Shown: positions 12,128 through 22,756, counted from the stretch's first letter. The stretch is DNA of 64,000 bases from Oryzias latipes (GCF_002234675.1 NC_019859.2:1-64000); one strand, 5' to 3'. Notes: a model not told the origin generated them from the letters alone. A program made the numbers and translations.

Positions 12128-12205
12128 AAATCCAAAGAGAAGCCAAGTCAATCAGCAGAAGAGAATCCACCCACTTCCAGGTCCTCTCCAGACGACACAC
12201 CGAAG
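12128..12205 (+). CDS. SET gene coding exon 5 (duplicated exon, copy A)
   Basis: A 78-bp, 26-codon, phase-0 exon encoding a Ser/Pro/Glu-rich linker (SAEENPPTSRS). It is nearly repeated 461 bp downstream. The flanking intron on both sides is duplicated too. Confidence 0.65.
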
Positions 12206-12588
12206 GTAATTTTAAATGCCTATTAATTACAGAAACATTTAGGTATTTAAATATTGAGTAGTGTTAAGGTACATGGATCACTGATAACATCGACCATAAA
12301 GGATGCCTATATTTGATACAAATTCCTTTAGAAGCATGAACAGGACAAAGCAGGTTGTCCCATTAAGCGCTCTTACACACTTGTCCTGTGTAATACTCAA
12401 CTGGACAGGTTCTGACATTAGCGGGACATAGTGTTAAAACTAGTATACTGGAATTGAAGTTGTCCTAATGATCGCTCTTACACACATGTCCTGTGTAATC
12501 CTCAACTGGACAGGTCCAGGTTTTAACAGGACCATTTGCTCAGTGTTTAAGCAAAGAATCTCATTCAGCTTCCATCCTTTCATCTCAG

Positions 12589-12666
12589 AAATCCACAGAA
12601 AAGCCAAGTCCATCTGCAGAAGAGAATCCACCCACTTCCAGGTCCTATCCAAATGACACACCACAG
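12589..12666 (+). CDS. SET gene coding exon 6 (duplicated exon, copy B)
   Basis: Same length, phase and acceptor (CCTTTCATCTCAG) as the exon at 12128, again encoding SAEENPPTSRS. Being a multiple of three, either copy can be skipped without frame loss. Confidence 0.65.
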
Positions 12667-13288
12667 GTTAATTTCAGTTTAAATACCTTTTTTACAATTG
12701 TAGAAACATTTAGGTATTTAAATAGTAGTAGTAGTATTAAGGTACATGGATCACTGGATTTACTGGATTACGGCCAGTAAATTCTGGGCATTGTTTCCAC
12801 TCAGTTAAGCTTTGGTCCCTCTGAGTGATGTGTTTTCACGGCGCATGCATGATGAAGACGGCCAGCGCGTCATATTAGGTCACCGTAGTGCGACCACTTA
12901 GCTTAGCCACATTAATGGAAAACTGCATTTTTTTGCTGAAGTTTATTGAGTAATACCTAATTGGAAAGTATAGACATTGAGACTCTTTTTTCAGCGTTAA
13001 ATTGAATCTTTTTCCTTTCATGAAATGCTAAGACCATGTCACGCCATAGATGTTCTTTCGTCAAAAGTTTGTGAAATAACATGACTTAGGCAATGTTTTA
13101 GTAGCTGCATTTCCATTAACCATCAAATTGCACAAATTGGATTTTTGCATAAAGAAATGAACTTAATGGTAACACCACAATTTATCTATCTGTCTATCCA
13201 TTTTGTGCATCACAATATGAGAAACATGCTTTCAACAAATAAATGCTTACTGGGAAGTATTTTTATTAATACTATTTTACTTTTTCAG

Positions 13289-13381
13289 CACAAAGTCAAA
13301 ACAAAGATGAGAAGGACAAGGAACTTAAGGCATTAAAATGGAAGCGGAGGAAGCCTGACGGAAAGAAACAAAAACAATCTG
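13289..13381 (+). CDS. SET gene coding exon 7 (frame of junction uncertain)
   Basis: TTTTTCAG acceptor and GTAAGT donor. The sensible frame gives a lysine-rich linker (QNKDEKDKELKALKWKRRK). That frame needs one base from the previous exon, but exons 5 and 6 end in phase 0, so an indel or a missing small exon is implied. Confidence 0.5.
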
Positions 13382-14186
13382 GTAAGTGCAGCCACCCGTA
13401 CATAAGTCACATGCGCACACAAGTAAAACTGAATTATGATCAACATTAAACATAATTCAAAGTCCAAAAGACTAATAGTATTTTTTTATGTTTCTCCCCT
13501 CACACTGCTTCATCATTCTGAGTAAGGATATGCCTTTTGTACAAATAGTATTGATGACAACTAATCCACAAATTGACAGAAAATCAATTTAGAAAGTGAC
13601 TGAATATCTCTTTTTTTCCACTCGTTACACTCTTTTAAGACTGACGAAATTATACCTATAATTGGAATACTAAGAATGTTCACATAAGATGTAACTGTAA
13701 AACCACATATAGTGGGATTTGTATCTAAGGCCTAATCCAAATTTTTCCCATCTCCTTACCCCTCCATTTGAAGGGGCTTTTGAAGTGGTGTCCGAAATAT
13801 ATTTTTTTATTTTCTACCCTCCATGTGGGGGGAAACTGACCCCTCCCTTGCGAAGGGGTTCCGCTGTGCTGTGCAAGCACTTTTCTTAATGTGGGTGCGC
13901 TCTGGAGCACAGAAGTTTAAATGTAAATTAAAGTAATGACTTTGTTGTAGCATGACCCTTTTGAAGTTAGACAACCGCTGTTATGTATATTTGAGCAGTG
14001 GAAGCGCTGCGCTATTGCAAGCTGACTATCGACTAATGGTGACGTCCAAGTTTTGAGACACTAGTTTCATTAGTGTCTGTTTGGAGTGCTACATTTATGA
14101 TGTGGGGAGAAGGGAAGAATTTAGATTGGGCCTAAAAATCTCCTAAAATGGGTGTCTAATTTCAAACTGTGTTTTATCTTTTTTAG

Positions 14187-14419
14187 CTGCTGAGCAAGAA
14201 AAGAAACGAATGAAGCAAATAAAACGACCCTGGTCCAAAGAGGAAGTAAACGCTGTCATGAGACACTTCAAGGACCATATAATGAAGGGAAAACTTGCTT
14301 CCATGATAGAATGTGGGCAGTGCAAAAAGGCAGAGAATCCTGTTCTTGACAACCGTACCCTACAGAACATCAGAGACTTTGTGAGAAATCGTGGTATTAC
14401 CATGAAAAACAAAAAGTAA
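14187..14419 (+). CDS. SET gene last coding exon
   Basis: TTTTTTAG acceptor, then about 77 codons ending in TAA at 14417-14419. It encodes the KRPWSKEEVNAVMRHFKDHI...ECGQCKKAE...NIRDFVRNRGITM domain. The frame matches the G left by exon 7. Confidence 0.7.
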
Positions 14420-14797
14420 CCCAGCGAACATTTCCATATGGCCCATATGATTTACCTTTGGGCTGAATATCTGGGCCCCGGGTGGGTTTGTCCACGAGTT
14501 CCGTGGTGACCCCATCTGTGTTTGCACACACTGGCTTAGAAGGAAACTCAGTGGTCTGAGTTCCCAACGCTAACCAGCTGCTCTGTGGAAAGCATTGTGT
14601 GCCAACAACCTGCCTTACGGATAGTGTAGCGAGTTAGCGAGCTACACTGTCTAGCGAGCCAGATTACTCAGTGCCCATTCAAGCTAGTGTGGGCAAACAC
14701 AGATGGGGCCACTGTGGAACCTGTGAACAAACCCACCTGGGGCTCAACAATTCAGCCCAAAGGTAAGCCATGTGGGGCTCACATTCAAATGTTTGCT
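14420..14797. mobile_element. long-TIR palindromic MITE abutting the SET-gene stop codon
   Basis: The left 120 bp (from CCAGCGAACATTT through TTACCTTTGGGCTGAAT to CCCCATCTGTGTTTGC) return as an imperfect reverse complement at the right end (GCAAACACAGATGGGGCC, ATTCAGCCCAAAGGTAAGCC, AAATGTTTGC). Inside is a smaller repeat around GTAGCGAGTTAGCGAGCTAC. It has no ORF. The first base of the element follows the TAA stop directly. Confidence 0.8.
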
Positions 14798-15694
14798 AAA
14801 TGAAGATTTTTGATATATAGTATATAAAAGTATGAATAAGCAGTTAAGGCTTAAATTTTGTTTTTTTGTTCAGTTGTCAAAAGGTTATTTCTTTATTTGC
14901 CTTTACATTAGAAAGAATATAATTTTGAAGTAAGGACTTATGGCTATGTAGTTTTTTTCTGAAAACTATCTTTTACATTAGACAGAACATTAACAATAAA
15001 TAAGCACTAGATTCTTGAATGTTTTTCCATTTAAAACTGCATATTCTTGTCACCTTTTTGACAAGACTAAGTTTTTTTCAACATTTTTGCTGTATTTGCT
15101 TTTCATTTCACAAATAGAACTGTCATAAGCATTTAAATGTACTTTTTTATGTTTATAAAAACAATGATTACAGTGAACTACACAGTATAAAAGTTCAATA
15201 AAAGGATTTTTGGGTGGGAGGACCCATCAAGGTCGTTGGGTCCTTTGAAGTCACGTTTTAGACATGTTTGTGTGTTTGTATACTGTGGACCTCATAAATA
15301 CTCTTTTTGTCAGAGGCGGGGCTAATGGAGCTCATTAAAGTGTCCTGGTAATGTTGTGTTTTGTCATATATTATTATTTCTTGTTGTAATAACTTTTTTC
15401 AAATTTTGAACTGGGTTATGTGAAGTACCGCCACAAATAGATTTTTTGAGATACTGCTTGTCCTTAGAAATCAAGCAGAAAGGGGTGTCCCCATAATGTA
15501 GTAACAAACGTGTTTGAAAAAACTGTCCTTTTAATCCACCAATACCAGTATGTGTGTGTGTGACCATGAGAGAGAGAGAAAAGAGGAATACAAATAAAAT
15601 AAGGAAAACATGACTAGTCTTACATTAAAGGATTCATTTCAGTGAAATGGTTTATTTTGCTAAGTGTTAATATACCATTAGTTTTGTGTTGTGT
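14798..15694. other. probable 3' flank of SET gene, otherwise nothing seen
   Basis: AT-rich sequence that would be 3' UTR and downstream DNA of the SET gene if transcription reads through the MITE. No further gene or element was identified. Confidence 0.4.
15197..15202 (+). terminator. candidate poly(A) signal of SET gene
   Basis: AATAAA about 780 bp after the stop codon, in the same strand and with a GT-rich stretch about 30-60 bp downstream. This is position-based inference only. Confidence 0.35.
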
Positions 15695-15712
15695 ATTTTT
15701 TGCTTTTCTTTT

Positions 15713-15931
15713 TCGGGAGCCAGTTTAGCTCATGCTGGTTTGCGGCGCCTTCCGTCCGTGAAACCCGGGTTCAACAACGGGCTGCTCCCTGTTCCCTTCT
15801 CTACGCCGGTTCCAAGCCCGGTTTGAGAAGGTTGCGTCAGGAAGGGCATCCGGCGTAAAACATTGCCAAATTTACCATGCGACTTGTTCGCTGTGGCGAC
15901 CCCTGATGGGAGAAGCCGAAAGTGGAAGAAG
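15713..15931 (+). mobile_element. tRNA-derived SINE with 18-bp target duplication
   Basis: The body has a B-box-like AACCCGGGTTCAACAAC and ends GTGGCGACCCCTGATGGGAG...AAGAAG, a SINE common in fish. It is flanked by an exact 18-bp duplication ATTTTTTGCTTTTCTTTT at 15695-15712 and 15932-15949, which shows LINE-type insertion. Confidence 0.9.
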
Positions 15932-16044
15932 ATTTTTTGCTTTTCTTTTAGTTTGGAGAGAACTATTAAAAGTAATTGTTTGTGTCAGCCTGTGCTTTTA
16001 AACTGTGATTCAGACATTAAAATATTAATTGGAGAGAACTTTTT

Positions 16045-16199
16045 GTAGCTCAGAAACAAAACAGAAGACAAAACAGAAGTCTTGGTTATCGGTTCTGAAG
16101 CAGAGAGAGAGATAAGGTTGTTTTTTTCCATCAACCAACTGTATGAGATCGTAAGGAACCTTGGTTTGATCTTAGATGCTGACGAATATAGTGTGACGA
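16045..16199 (+). mobile_element. Rex/L2-type LINE fragment
   Basis: Decayed reading KTEVLVIGSEAERE followed by RNLGLILDADEY. This resembles the thumb region after the RT palm in Rex1/L2-type LINEs. It is broken by frame changes and cut off where retroviral sequence begins at about 16200. Confidence 0.6.
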
Positions 16200-16238
16200 A
16201 TTTATGAACTGCATGGTGAACCTGTACTCCTGAAATCA

Positions 16239-17219
16239 TTGTTCAAAGCAGCAGCAGTTGCGACACATGGGCCATGCCATGTGTCGACAGGAGGAATGAC
16301 AGTGCTCATACAAAATTATTTTACAGCATTTGGCCTACAATCGTACTTAAAAAGGTTTTGTACAACATGCCCTACCTGTATACGGAAAACCCACATGCGA
16401 CCAAAGCGGGGAGCTTTTCCTAAGCCATCCTACCCTTTCCAGGTATTACACATGGATTTCATTGAACTTACTGCAAGTGGCCCCTATAAGTACTGCCTTG
16501 TGCTAATAGACGCATTCTCAAAGTGGGTAGAAATAATCCCTACCAAAAAAGCTGACGCGATCTCAGTAGCAAAAGGTATCTGTAAAACCATCATTCCCAA
16601 TTATGGAATACCAGAAATTATATATAGTGATAATGGAGCCCATTTTGTTAACACCATCATCCAAAACATGGCCGCCAGCCTAAAAATGATGTTTAAAAAT
16701 CACTGTGCATACCACCCACAAAGTGCAGGACTTGTGGAACGCACAAATGGAACAGTAAAAAGCAGACTCAAAAAATGCATGGAAACAACAGGAAGACCAT
16801 GGCCAGAGTGTTTAGATCTAGTAAAACTATAAATGAGAATCACACCTACATCAGATGGCCTGACACCCTTTGAAATAGTCTATGGAAGGCCCTATAGGTT
16901 ACCTATAGTAGCCTTAGACTTACAAAAAGCTAATGAAGAAAAAACAATAGCAGATTTTATCATAAGAATGATAAACCAGAAGGAGGTGTCCAATGCAAAT
17001 TTACTGCCATCTGACTCCTTATCTCCACAGGAAAGCTCACCGGTGAAACCAGGCGACTGGGTGTTCATCAAGGTCCTAAAAAGGAAGAATTGGGCCAGCC
17101 TACGGTGGGAGGGACCATACCAAGTCCTCCTAACAACACCCACGGCAGTAAAAATAGCTGAACGCCCCAGCTGGATACATCTCAGTCACTGTAAGTTGCA
17201 GCGTGCACCAGAGGCCTAA
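16239..17219 (+). pseudogene. retroviral integrase, C-terminal part of pol (broken)
   Basis: The zinc-binding region (CPTC) is followed by the catalytic core: the first acidic residue in HMDFIELT, the second in SDNGAHFVN, and the glutamate in SAGLVERTNG. Then come [12 protein letters not shown] and the C-terminal [10 protein letters not shown] module. An in-frame TAA at about 16830 splits it into two open stretches (16239-16832 and 16833-17219). The upstream RT and RNase H are missing. All three catalytic acidic residues seem present, but the gene is truncated and interrupted. Confidence 0.88.
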
Positions 17220-17360
17220 ATGAGGCTGTTGTGGTGAAGTCTGACTACAGAGGGGTTCCGTCTTTTAGTGGCGGTTCGTCTCAATCGTCAGCGAAGAAAC
17301 CAGCCGAACCCAACATCCATTAGAACCTGGGTCTTTGAAGTGACTCTGCAACCTAGCAGC

Positions 17361-18817
17361 ATGGAAGGCCCACTGCTGGGAGACCACAGCAGGTGGGCGC
17401 GGAGCTGCGCTGTGACTGTAGCATGTCTTCTTGTCGCATTGACCTTCCTAGCAATGGAGAAACCAGGAGAAGGCGGTATCAACCTCGTCCACCGCTCATG
17501 GGATCTGTATGAAAAGACAACTCACCTCAATATTGCCACCCATGATCATTCCTACAGTACCAATCTCTGGTGGCAACTGATGAACAGAACTGCACACGAC
17601 AGCAACATCACCAGCTGTTATGTGTGTACTTTCATGCCGTATGCTTCCCACAATACAGGTCTCCGTCCAGGCAATATCACCAGAAGACAACAAGATTGCC
17701 TGTATGAACTCAGCACACACCCTGGCTACAACTGAACTAACAGGAGGACATTCAACTCCTGGAGAAAAAGGAATTACTTTGAGCGGTTTTGGGTTCCTCA
17801 CAATAACCCCCGTGGATCAGGTGGCCCAATGAGAGACCTGTTGCCACTACCACAAGACCCCATTAAGCTCCCGGAGGTGATATCTTTGTTCGATCTAACT
17901 ACTCAGCTTGTATGCAGAAAACCAACAGGATCAGAGGAAGCTGTGGATTATTCCTGATCAAACGGACATTTGACATAACAAACCAGACCAAAGGTAGGCA
18001 AAACCTAGCAGGTTGCAGTACCATAGTGCCTGGGGACCGAGGATCCAGGGTCCTAGCTGATTGGTACTTCCTGTGCGGACACACTGCCTATGCATCCCTT
18101 CCTCCAAACTGGGGAGGCCTTTGTGCTCTGGTCCCTCTGGTTCCACCTGTGTTCTCATGAACAGAACCGTCTGAACACCCCACCCCGCACGACGGAAACG
18201 TGCTGCACCGGAGTTCCACATGAACGCCCTACAAATGACTACCAATACTGGAGTCCCATGGGAGTTCCGCATCTGGGGTGGAGGAGCAAAGTTCGGACAA
18301 TCACTCCTTCCATGGATCGGAGTGACAGAAGTAAGAGACCACATCGAGAGCAACAGGTACGCATTGCTGAGACTCCTTAACACCACCTACAAGTTTTCCA
18401 ATGCATCAGCAGCAGAGATGTCGGCCATAAGAACTATGGTTCTGCAAAATCGACTCGTGCTCGACCTCCAGACTGCATCATCAGGAGGTGTGCAGAATGG
18501 TTGGAGACACCTGCTGCACTTTCATCCCGGACGGTACCAGTGATGGACAGGACATTTCTACCGCACTGCACGACTTAACAGGGCTGCAAGCCTATGTTAA
18601 ATCTGCGACTCCTGGTGCCAGTCCCACCAGTGACATCTGGTCCTGGCTAACACCAGGTCCATGTCGGCACCTCCTGCTGAAATTATTGACCCCTATACTC
18701 ATCGTTTTGTGCATGTTTTTGTCTGTTTACAACATACGCTCTGCCTTGTGTCATGTCCATGATCGCAAAGGCTACCATGCAGACTTTCATTCGTTACCAG
18801 CTTTTCCAACAAGCTGA
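17361..18817 (+). pseudogene. retroviral envelope gene (broken by frameshifts and stops)
   Basis: A start near 17361 opens a signal-peptide-like hydrophobic run (CAVTVACLLVALTFLA) and a short surface-unit stretch that stops at about 17735. After several frame changes, the transmembrane subunit is recognisable at about 18380-18817: a hydrophobic-poor region, then the CX6CC motif at about 18488-18514, and a membrane anchor (LLTPILIVLCMFLSVYNI) at about 18685-18738. No single frame covers the gene, so no envelope protein can be made from this copy. Confidence 0.75.
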
Positions 18818-18997
18818 AGAGGAACCCTCCCCACGTGACTGCTAATACTCCAGAGGCATCGTATGAATCTCTCACACTGAAAGTGCAAAAGCAAGTGGTG
18901 AAATGATGTTGTGATGCCTTGTTCTTATGATTAAAAACCATGTTTCACGTTTGTACCTTCCCCTTATGGTGTTTACTCATGACGTGTTTGAAATGAT

Positions 18998-19010
18998 AAA
19001 AAGGGAGGGA
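18998..19010 (+). promoter_or_regulatory. retroviral polypurine tract
   Basis: AAAAAGGGAGGGA immediately precedes the TG that starts the 3' LTR. This is the expected position of the plus-strand primer. Confidence 0.75.
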
Positions 19011-19340
19011 TGTTAGAGTTAAATAATTATCATTTGCTTGCACACTATATCTCCATAATATGATTGTCTCATTTCTATCTTTCAGTAAGAAAACAATGAC
19101 CTGAAAAGTTGTGATTATACGAGAATATGATGTTCTTGTTGTTTCTGATTAAATGACCCACATTCATGTCTGCAACCTTCAGTTTTCAATAAAAGAAGGC
19201 TCCATGCACTAGGATGGGAGAACTCCTCTGTGACAGTTCGCGCTGTCACAGACCGATTCTCCTTCTGCAGAAGTCTAGCAAAAGTTCTCATCTCCTGTGT
19301 GGTTCTTCTCTTTATTAAGGAAAAAGTCAGAACCCTGACA
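19011..19340 (+). repeat. retroviral 3' LTR
   Basis: Starts TGTTAGAG after the polypurine tract and ends CCCTGACA, 330 bp. It contains AATAAA near 19189. A 5' partner is not in the window. Confidence 0.8.
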
Positions 19341-20414
19341 ACGAGTTTCAGCGTTAAACCACGGTGCTACTCGGTTTTGTCTAACGAACTTAGGTTTCAA
19401 GGGGGCAACAACATGGAGTGTACTCCTGAGGGCTTGTAAGGCATCATTAACAAAGTGGTCATTTATACTAGGACTGATGCTATGGGAGCTGGACTCAGAG
19501 TATTTTCTCAGAATATCACTAAGTACTGGCTGAACTGTGTGTTTAAACTCAGACACAGAACGGTCAGTTAAACTTCTTCTAAGCTGTTTCTTATTCACTG
19601 GGGCAGAAGGATGTTCCAGTGTAAACTGGAAGGTAATCAGAAAGTGATCAGAAATGATGGGGTTAAGAGGAAGGACACTCAGCTGGCTGATCTCTATACC
19701 ATGGGTTAGAACAAGATCCAGGGTGTGCTTATGACAGGGAGTGGGTTCATTCACACTTTGGGTGAAACCAACATCATCTAATAAAGCTGCAAAAGCCTTT
19801 CCTAGACAGTCACTGGGGTCATCAACATGAATATTAAAATCCCCTATTATTATAGTCTGATCAGAATCTAAGACAATACTCGATAAGAAGTCGGAAAACT
19901 CAGTTAAAAATTCTTAATATGGGCCGGGGAGGCGATAAATAATTATGAGTAAAACAGGTTTTCGAGTTTTCCTGTTTGGGTGATTTATAGACAATATGAT
20001 GCTTTCAAATGAATTATAAGCATTTTTAACTTTAGGGCTGAGAAGTAAGCTAGACTGTGATATTACTGCCAAACCACCTCCTTTCCCTGAAATCCTGGAT
20101 TTCTGATAGTTAGCATAAGTGGGGGAGGGGGTTGCTTCATTCAATCTAACATAGTCATCCTGATGGAGCCAAGTTTCTGTTAAGGCTAGAAGACTGAGGT
20201 TGTTATCAATGATTAACTCATTGACTAATAGGGACTTGGAGGAAATGGATGGAATGTTTAATAAACCGCATTTAATTACATCATAATTCTGCTTGTGAGA
20301 ACTGCTGTCTGTCACTTTGAGGTTTCTATGACGCGTTCCTTTCATTTGTCTTTCAGCACATAAGCTAAAGCTAGGACCTGCTTGACTTTCCCTGCATGGG
20401 TTTTGCACCAGCAC
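19341..20414 (-). pseudogene. LINE ORF2 AP-endonuclease (interrupted)
   Basis: The N-terminal stretch ([10 protein letters not shown], then LLALTETWL with the catalytic Glu) ends in a stop at about 19914. The C-terminal stretch (HTLDLVLTHGI, then SDHFLITFQ with the catalytic Asp-His) is in another frame up to 19754. The RT is absent. Confidence 0.8.
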
Positions 20415-20483
20415 TAACCCTAAGGGAGGCTCAGAGGAGCGTTTTACACTGCTGCTCTGCGCCCGGGTCTCGTCTCTGGATTG

Positions 20484-20822
20484 TCAGGTTAACATACTAA
20501 GCCTAGCAGAAATGTTTCTAGAAAGAAGACCGGCACCGTCCCGAGTGGGATGGACACTGTCTCTCCGCATGAGAGCGGGCTTCCCCCAAAACCCGCTCCA
20601 GTTATCCACAAAACCAACGCCGTTTTCTGGGCACCATCTAGAAAGCCAGCGGTTAAATGATGAAAAGCGGCTGTACATTTCATCACTGACTAAGTTCGGC
20701 AGGGGACCAGAGAAAATTACAGTGTCGGACATCGTCTTAGCCAGTTTACACACCGAAGTTACGTTTAGCTTAACCACCTCTGATTTTCTCCGTCGGGCAT
20801 CATTACCGCCTGCGTGAATCAC
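20484..20822 (-). pseudogene. LINE ORF1, SGNH esterase-like part
   Basis: Encodes IHAGGNDA (block III GxND-type), FSGPLPN and a late SVHPTRDGAG, the catalytic Asp-x-x-His region of SGNH hydrolases found in ORF1 of L2/CR1 LINEs. It is separated from the ORF1 N-terminus by a frame change. Confidence 0.75.
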
Positions 20823-21025
20823 GACTCAACGGAACCTGGAGCTAACATCCTAAGGTTCCCCTCGATGTCACCAACTCTGGCCCCCGGATAACACCTGACT
20901 GTAGCCGCTGGGAGCTCCACGTTTCTAACTTCAGAAGAGCCTATAACCAGAGTTGAGTGTTCAGCGGGTGTGTCGCTGAGGGGGGAGAACCTATTACTAA
21001 CGTGGAGTCTCGGGTGCTCTAAGTT

Positions 21026-21340
21026 TTAGCGTTTAGCACTATGTTTCCTCCCAACCGGTGCAAACCCCTGACTGTCTCCCGGCTGTTGGGAGGGCGCTGG
21101 GGTGCTAACTAAGTTAGCCCTGGTAGCGCGGCCCGCGCTACGAGTAACGACCTGGCTAGCCGGCTTAGCTTCCACTGTGCGGAGCCGCGTTTCTAACTGT
21201 TCCAACCTGGCCTCCAAGTCTAACACAAGACTACACTTAACACACCTACCGCTATCTTCACTAAAGGAGGCAGGGTCATCACTAAACATATGGCACACGG
21301 GGCAGGAGAAAGGGGGAGAGGCGGAAAGAGTGGTGGCCAT
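21026..21340 (-). pseudogene. LINE ORF1, N-terminal zinc-finger/coiled-coil part
   Basis: Starts MATTLSASPPF, followed by a four-cysteine pattern (CPVC...CVKC) and a predicted coiled coil (LEARLEQLETRLRTVEAK), the usual layout of ORF1 in L2/CR1-type LINEs. It stops early, and the esterase part continues in another frame. Confidence 0.75.
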
Positions 21341-21410
21341 GCTAGGTTCTAAGCTAAGGCTAGCGGTGTTTAGGTAAAGAGAAGTGGTTTATTTAGCAAA
21401 AAAGATAAGG

Positions 21411-21713
21411 TGTCAAGATAAGGTGTGTCCGCAGGACTGAGGAGATCCTTAAAGCATTTCTTCCAGGGGTGTGTATTGGCAAGTGTCTGGCGATACAATA
21501 CGTGTCCCGATACGTGCCCTGCGATACGATACGTATCCTGATATTTTACCGAAGCATATTTTCTTTCTTTTAACACAATAAAGTGTGATGATGAGGCAGC
21601 ATGACAGAACGAAGCAAAGTTGCTTCATGTGACAAAGAAGGTGCTTCGTTTTCATATCTGCTCTGGCTGCTGCACCAATTTTCAGCCACGTTTTTTTTCA
21701 CAAACAGAAGGGG
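21411..21713. other. repeat-like stretch with GATACGATACG words
   Basis: CAGGGGTGTGTATTGGCAAG near 21466, followed by repeated CGATACAATACGTGTCCCGA-type words, resembles a decayed short DNA transposon. No second terminus was found. Confidence 0.35.
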
Positions 21714-22075
21714 GGCGACAGTGGATCAGGTGGTTGAGCGGGTCGTCCAATGATCGAAGGGTCGGCGGTTCGATCCCCGCTCCCACCAGCCAAATGTCGT
21801 TGTGTCCTTGGGCAAGACACTTCACCCTCCTTGCCTCCAGTGTGCCTCCACTGGTGTGTGAATGTGCATGAATGCCCCGGTGATGGTCAGAGGGGCCGTA
21901 GGTGCGAACTGGCAGCCACGCCTCTGTCAGTCTGCCCCAGGGCAGCTGTGGCTACATCAGTAGCTACCATCACCAAGTATGAATGATTAGTGAATGAATA
22001 ATAGAGACAATGTAAGTGCTTTGAGCTTCTGGAAAAGCGCAGAAAAATCTAATCCATTATTGTTATTATTATTAC
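21714..22075 (+). mobile_element. tRNA-derived SINE
   Basis: The 5' tRNA-like head has an A-box region (GGTGGTTGAGCGGG) and a clear B box (GGTTCGATCCC) at about 21768. The body contains TTGGGCAAGACACTTCACCC, and the LINE-like tail has GTAAGTGCTTTGAGC and an ATT repeat. It is a SINE rather than a functional tRNA because the acceptor stem does not pair and the element continues for 300 bp. Confidence 0.85.
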
Positions 22076-22639
22076 CTGGTAACGCTGATCACCACAATGT
22101 CAGCCTTTATTCAGAGCATTGTACACATCCCACTGATCCATCAGGTTGCTAAACTAGAATCTATTGCTGGGAGGTTCTGCAGAACATTGTAGCCGATGCT
22201 AAGCGCATTAGCCTTTTACCTGCTGCCATGCTTTACTCGTATTTATCTGAGCTGCTAAAAAGCACAGCAATCCACGTTTTTATATCTTGCTGGCAGCAAC
22301 ATGGCTCAGAGTTTCTGTTTGGTATCAATCCAAGGTAGAAACGAAGTAGTTCATATCTCATAACAACAGGAAGACTGGAGCCAGAGGCTCTGGCTGCAGT
22401 CTTCTTGCAGTGCTTGATAGTTGCTTGACCGTTTCCTCCTCTTTGGTATTAGCCTGATCGCTAATATCTAACTCAGTGTTATCTGGTTTAATATTCACAT
22501 TCATATACTTTAAGTAGTAGCTTTAGCTTACTAGTGAGTAAATTATTGCGTTAACCAGCTGCTGTCCAAGCTACTCAAAACTTGTGATTTAACTGCTTCT
22601 CTTTACCTAAACACTGCTAGCCTTAGTTTAGCACTTAGT

Positions 22640-22756
22640 ATGGCTTCTACCTCTTCTACTTTCACCCCTCTTTCTTGCTCCCTGTGCCAAATGTTCAGTG
22701 AGGATCGTGCCTCCTTTAGTGAGGATAGTAGTAGGTGTGTTAGGTGTGGTCTTATC
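22640..22756 (+). pseudogene. LINE ORF1 N-terminal fragment
   Basis: ATG followed by MASTSSTFTPLSCSLCQMF and CVRC. It is homologous to the ORF1 start at 21340 on the other strand. It ends abruptly where the GC-rich block starts. Confidence 0.7.

Larger units (their letters stand above)
8886..14419 (+). pseudogene. SET-domain gene, KMT5A/SETD8-like (broken or mis-assembled)
   Basis: Eight proposed coding exons: 8886-8916, 11012-11122, 11468-11627, 11843-12034, 12128-12205, 12589-12666, 13289-13381 and 14187-14419. All are bounded by GT/AG sites. Exons 3-4 encode a SET lysine-methyltransferase domain: RGVFSSRPFQKGDFLLE, then CIDAAREDGSLVRLIND, VNGEPHLCLF and GEEITYNYGD, the last with the conserved active-site tyrosine. 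SETD8-type enzymes have NHS where this has ND. The last exon encodes a basic domain (RPWSKEEV, then ECGQCKKAE, then NIRDFVRNRG) that I recall from several uncharacterised fish proteins. Defects: in exon 4 the frame meets TGA at 11916-11918, and one missing base just before restores the domain. Exon 7 joins exon 6 one base out of frame. It could be a pseudogene, a polymorphic allele, or a gene with sequence errors or an unseen microexon. Confidence 0.65.
16200..19340 (+). mobile_element. 5'-truncated endogenous retrovirus (integrase-env-3' LTR)
   Basis: In order: end of pol (integrase), broken env, a polypurine tract and one LTR. The 5' LTR, gag, protease and RT are absent. The integrase ends in a GPY/F-type module ([10 protein letters not shown]), and env has a CX6CC motif. 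Together these point to a gamma-like (class I) retrovirus of fish. The right end inserts into the minus-strand L2 LINE beginning at 19341. Stops and frame changes in pol and env show it is an old, non-functional copy. Confidence 0.85.
19341..21410 (-). mobile_element. L2-type LINE, 5' half, minus strand
   Basis: Read from 21410 downwards: part of the 5' UTR, ORF1 (N-terminal Cys-rich motif plus coiled coil, then an SGNH esterase-like domain), then the ORF2 AP-endonuclease. It stops at 19341 where the retroviral LTR begins, so RT and 3' end are missing. The start region (CTTCTCTTTACCTAAACAC, then GCTAGCCTTAG) is shared with the plus-strand LINE at 22310. The two LINEs diverge from each other. 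Confidence 0.85.

Noticed and set aside
21714-21790. tRNA gene (clear B box)
   Set aside because: The acceptor stem does not form and the sequence continues into a 300-bp SINE body with a LINE-like tail.
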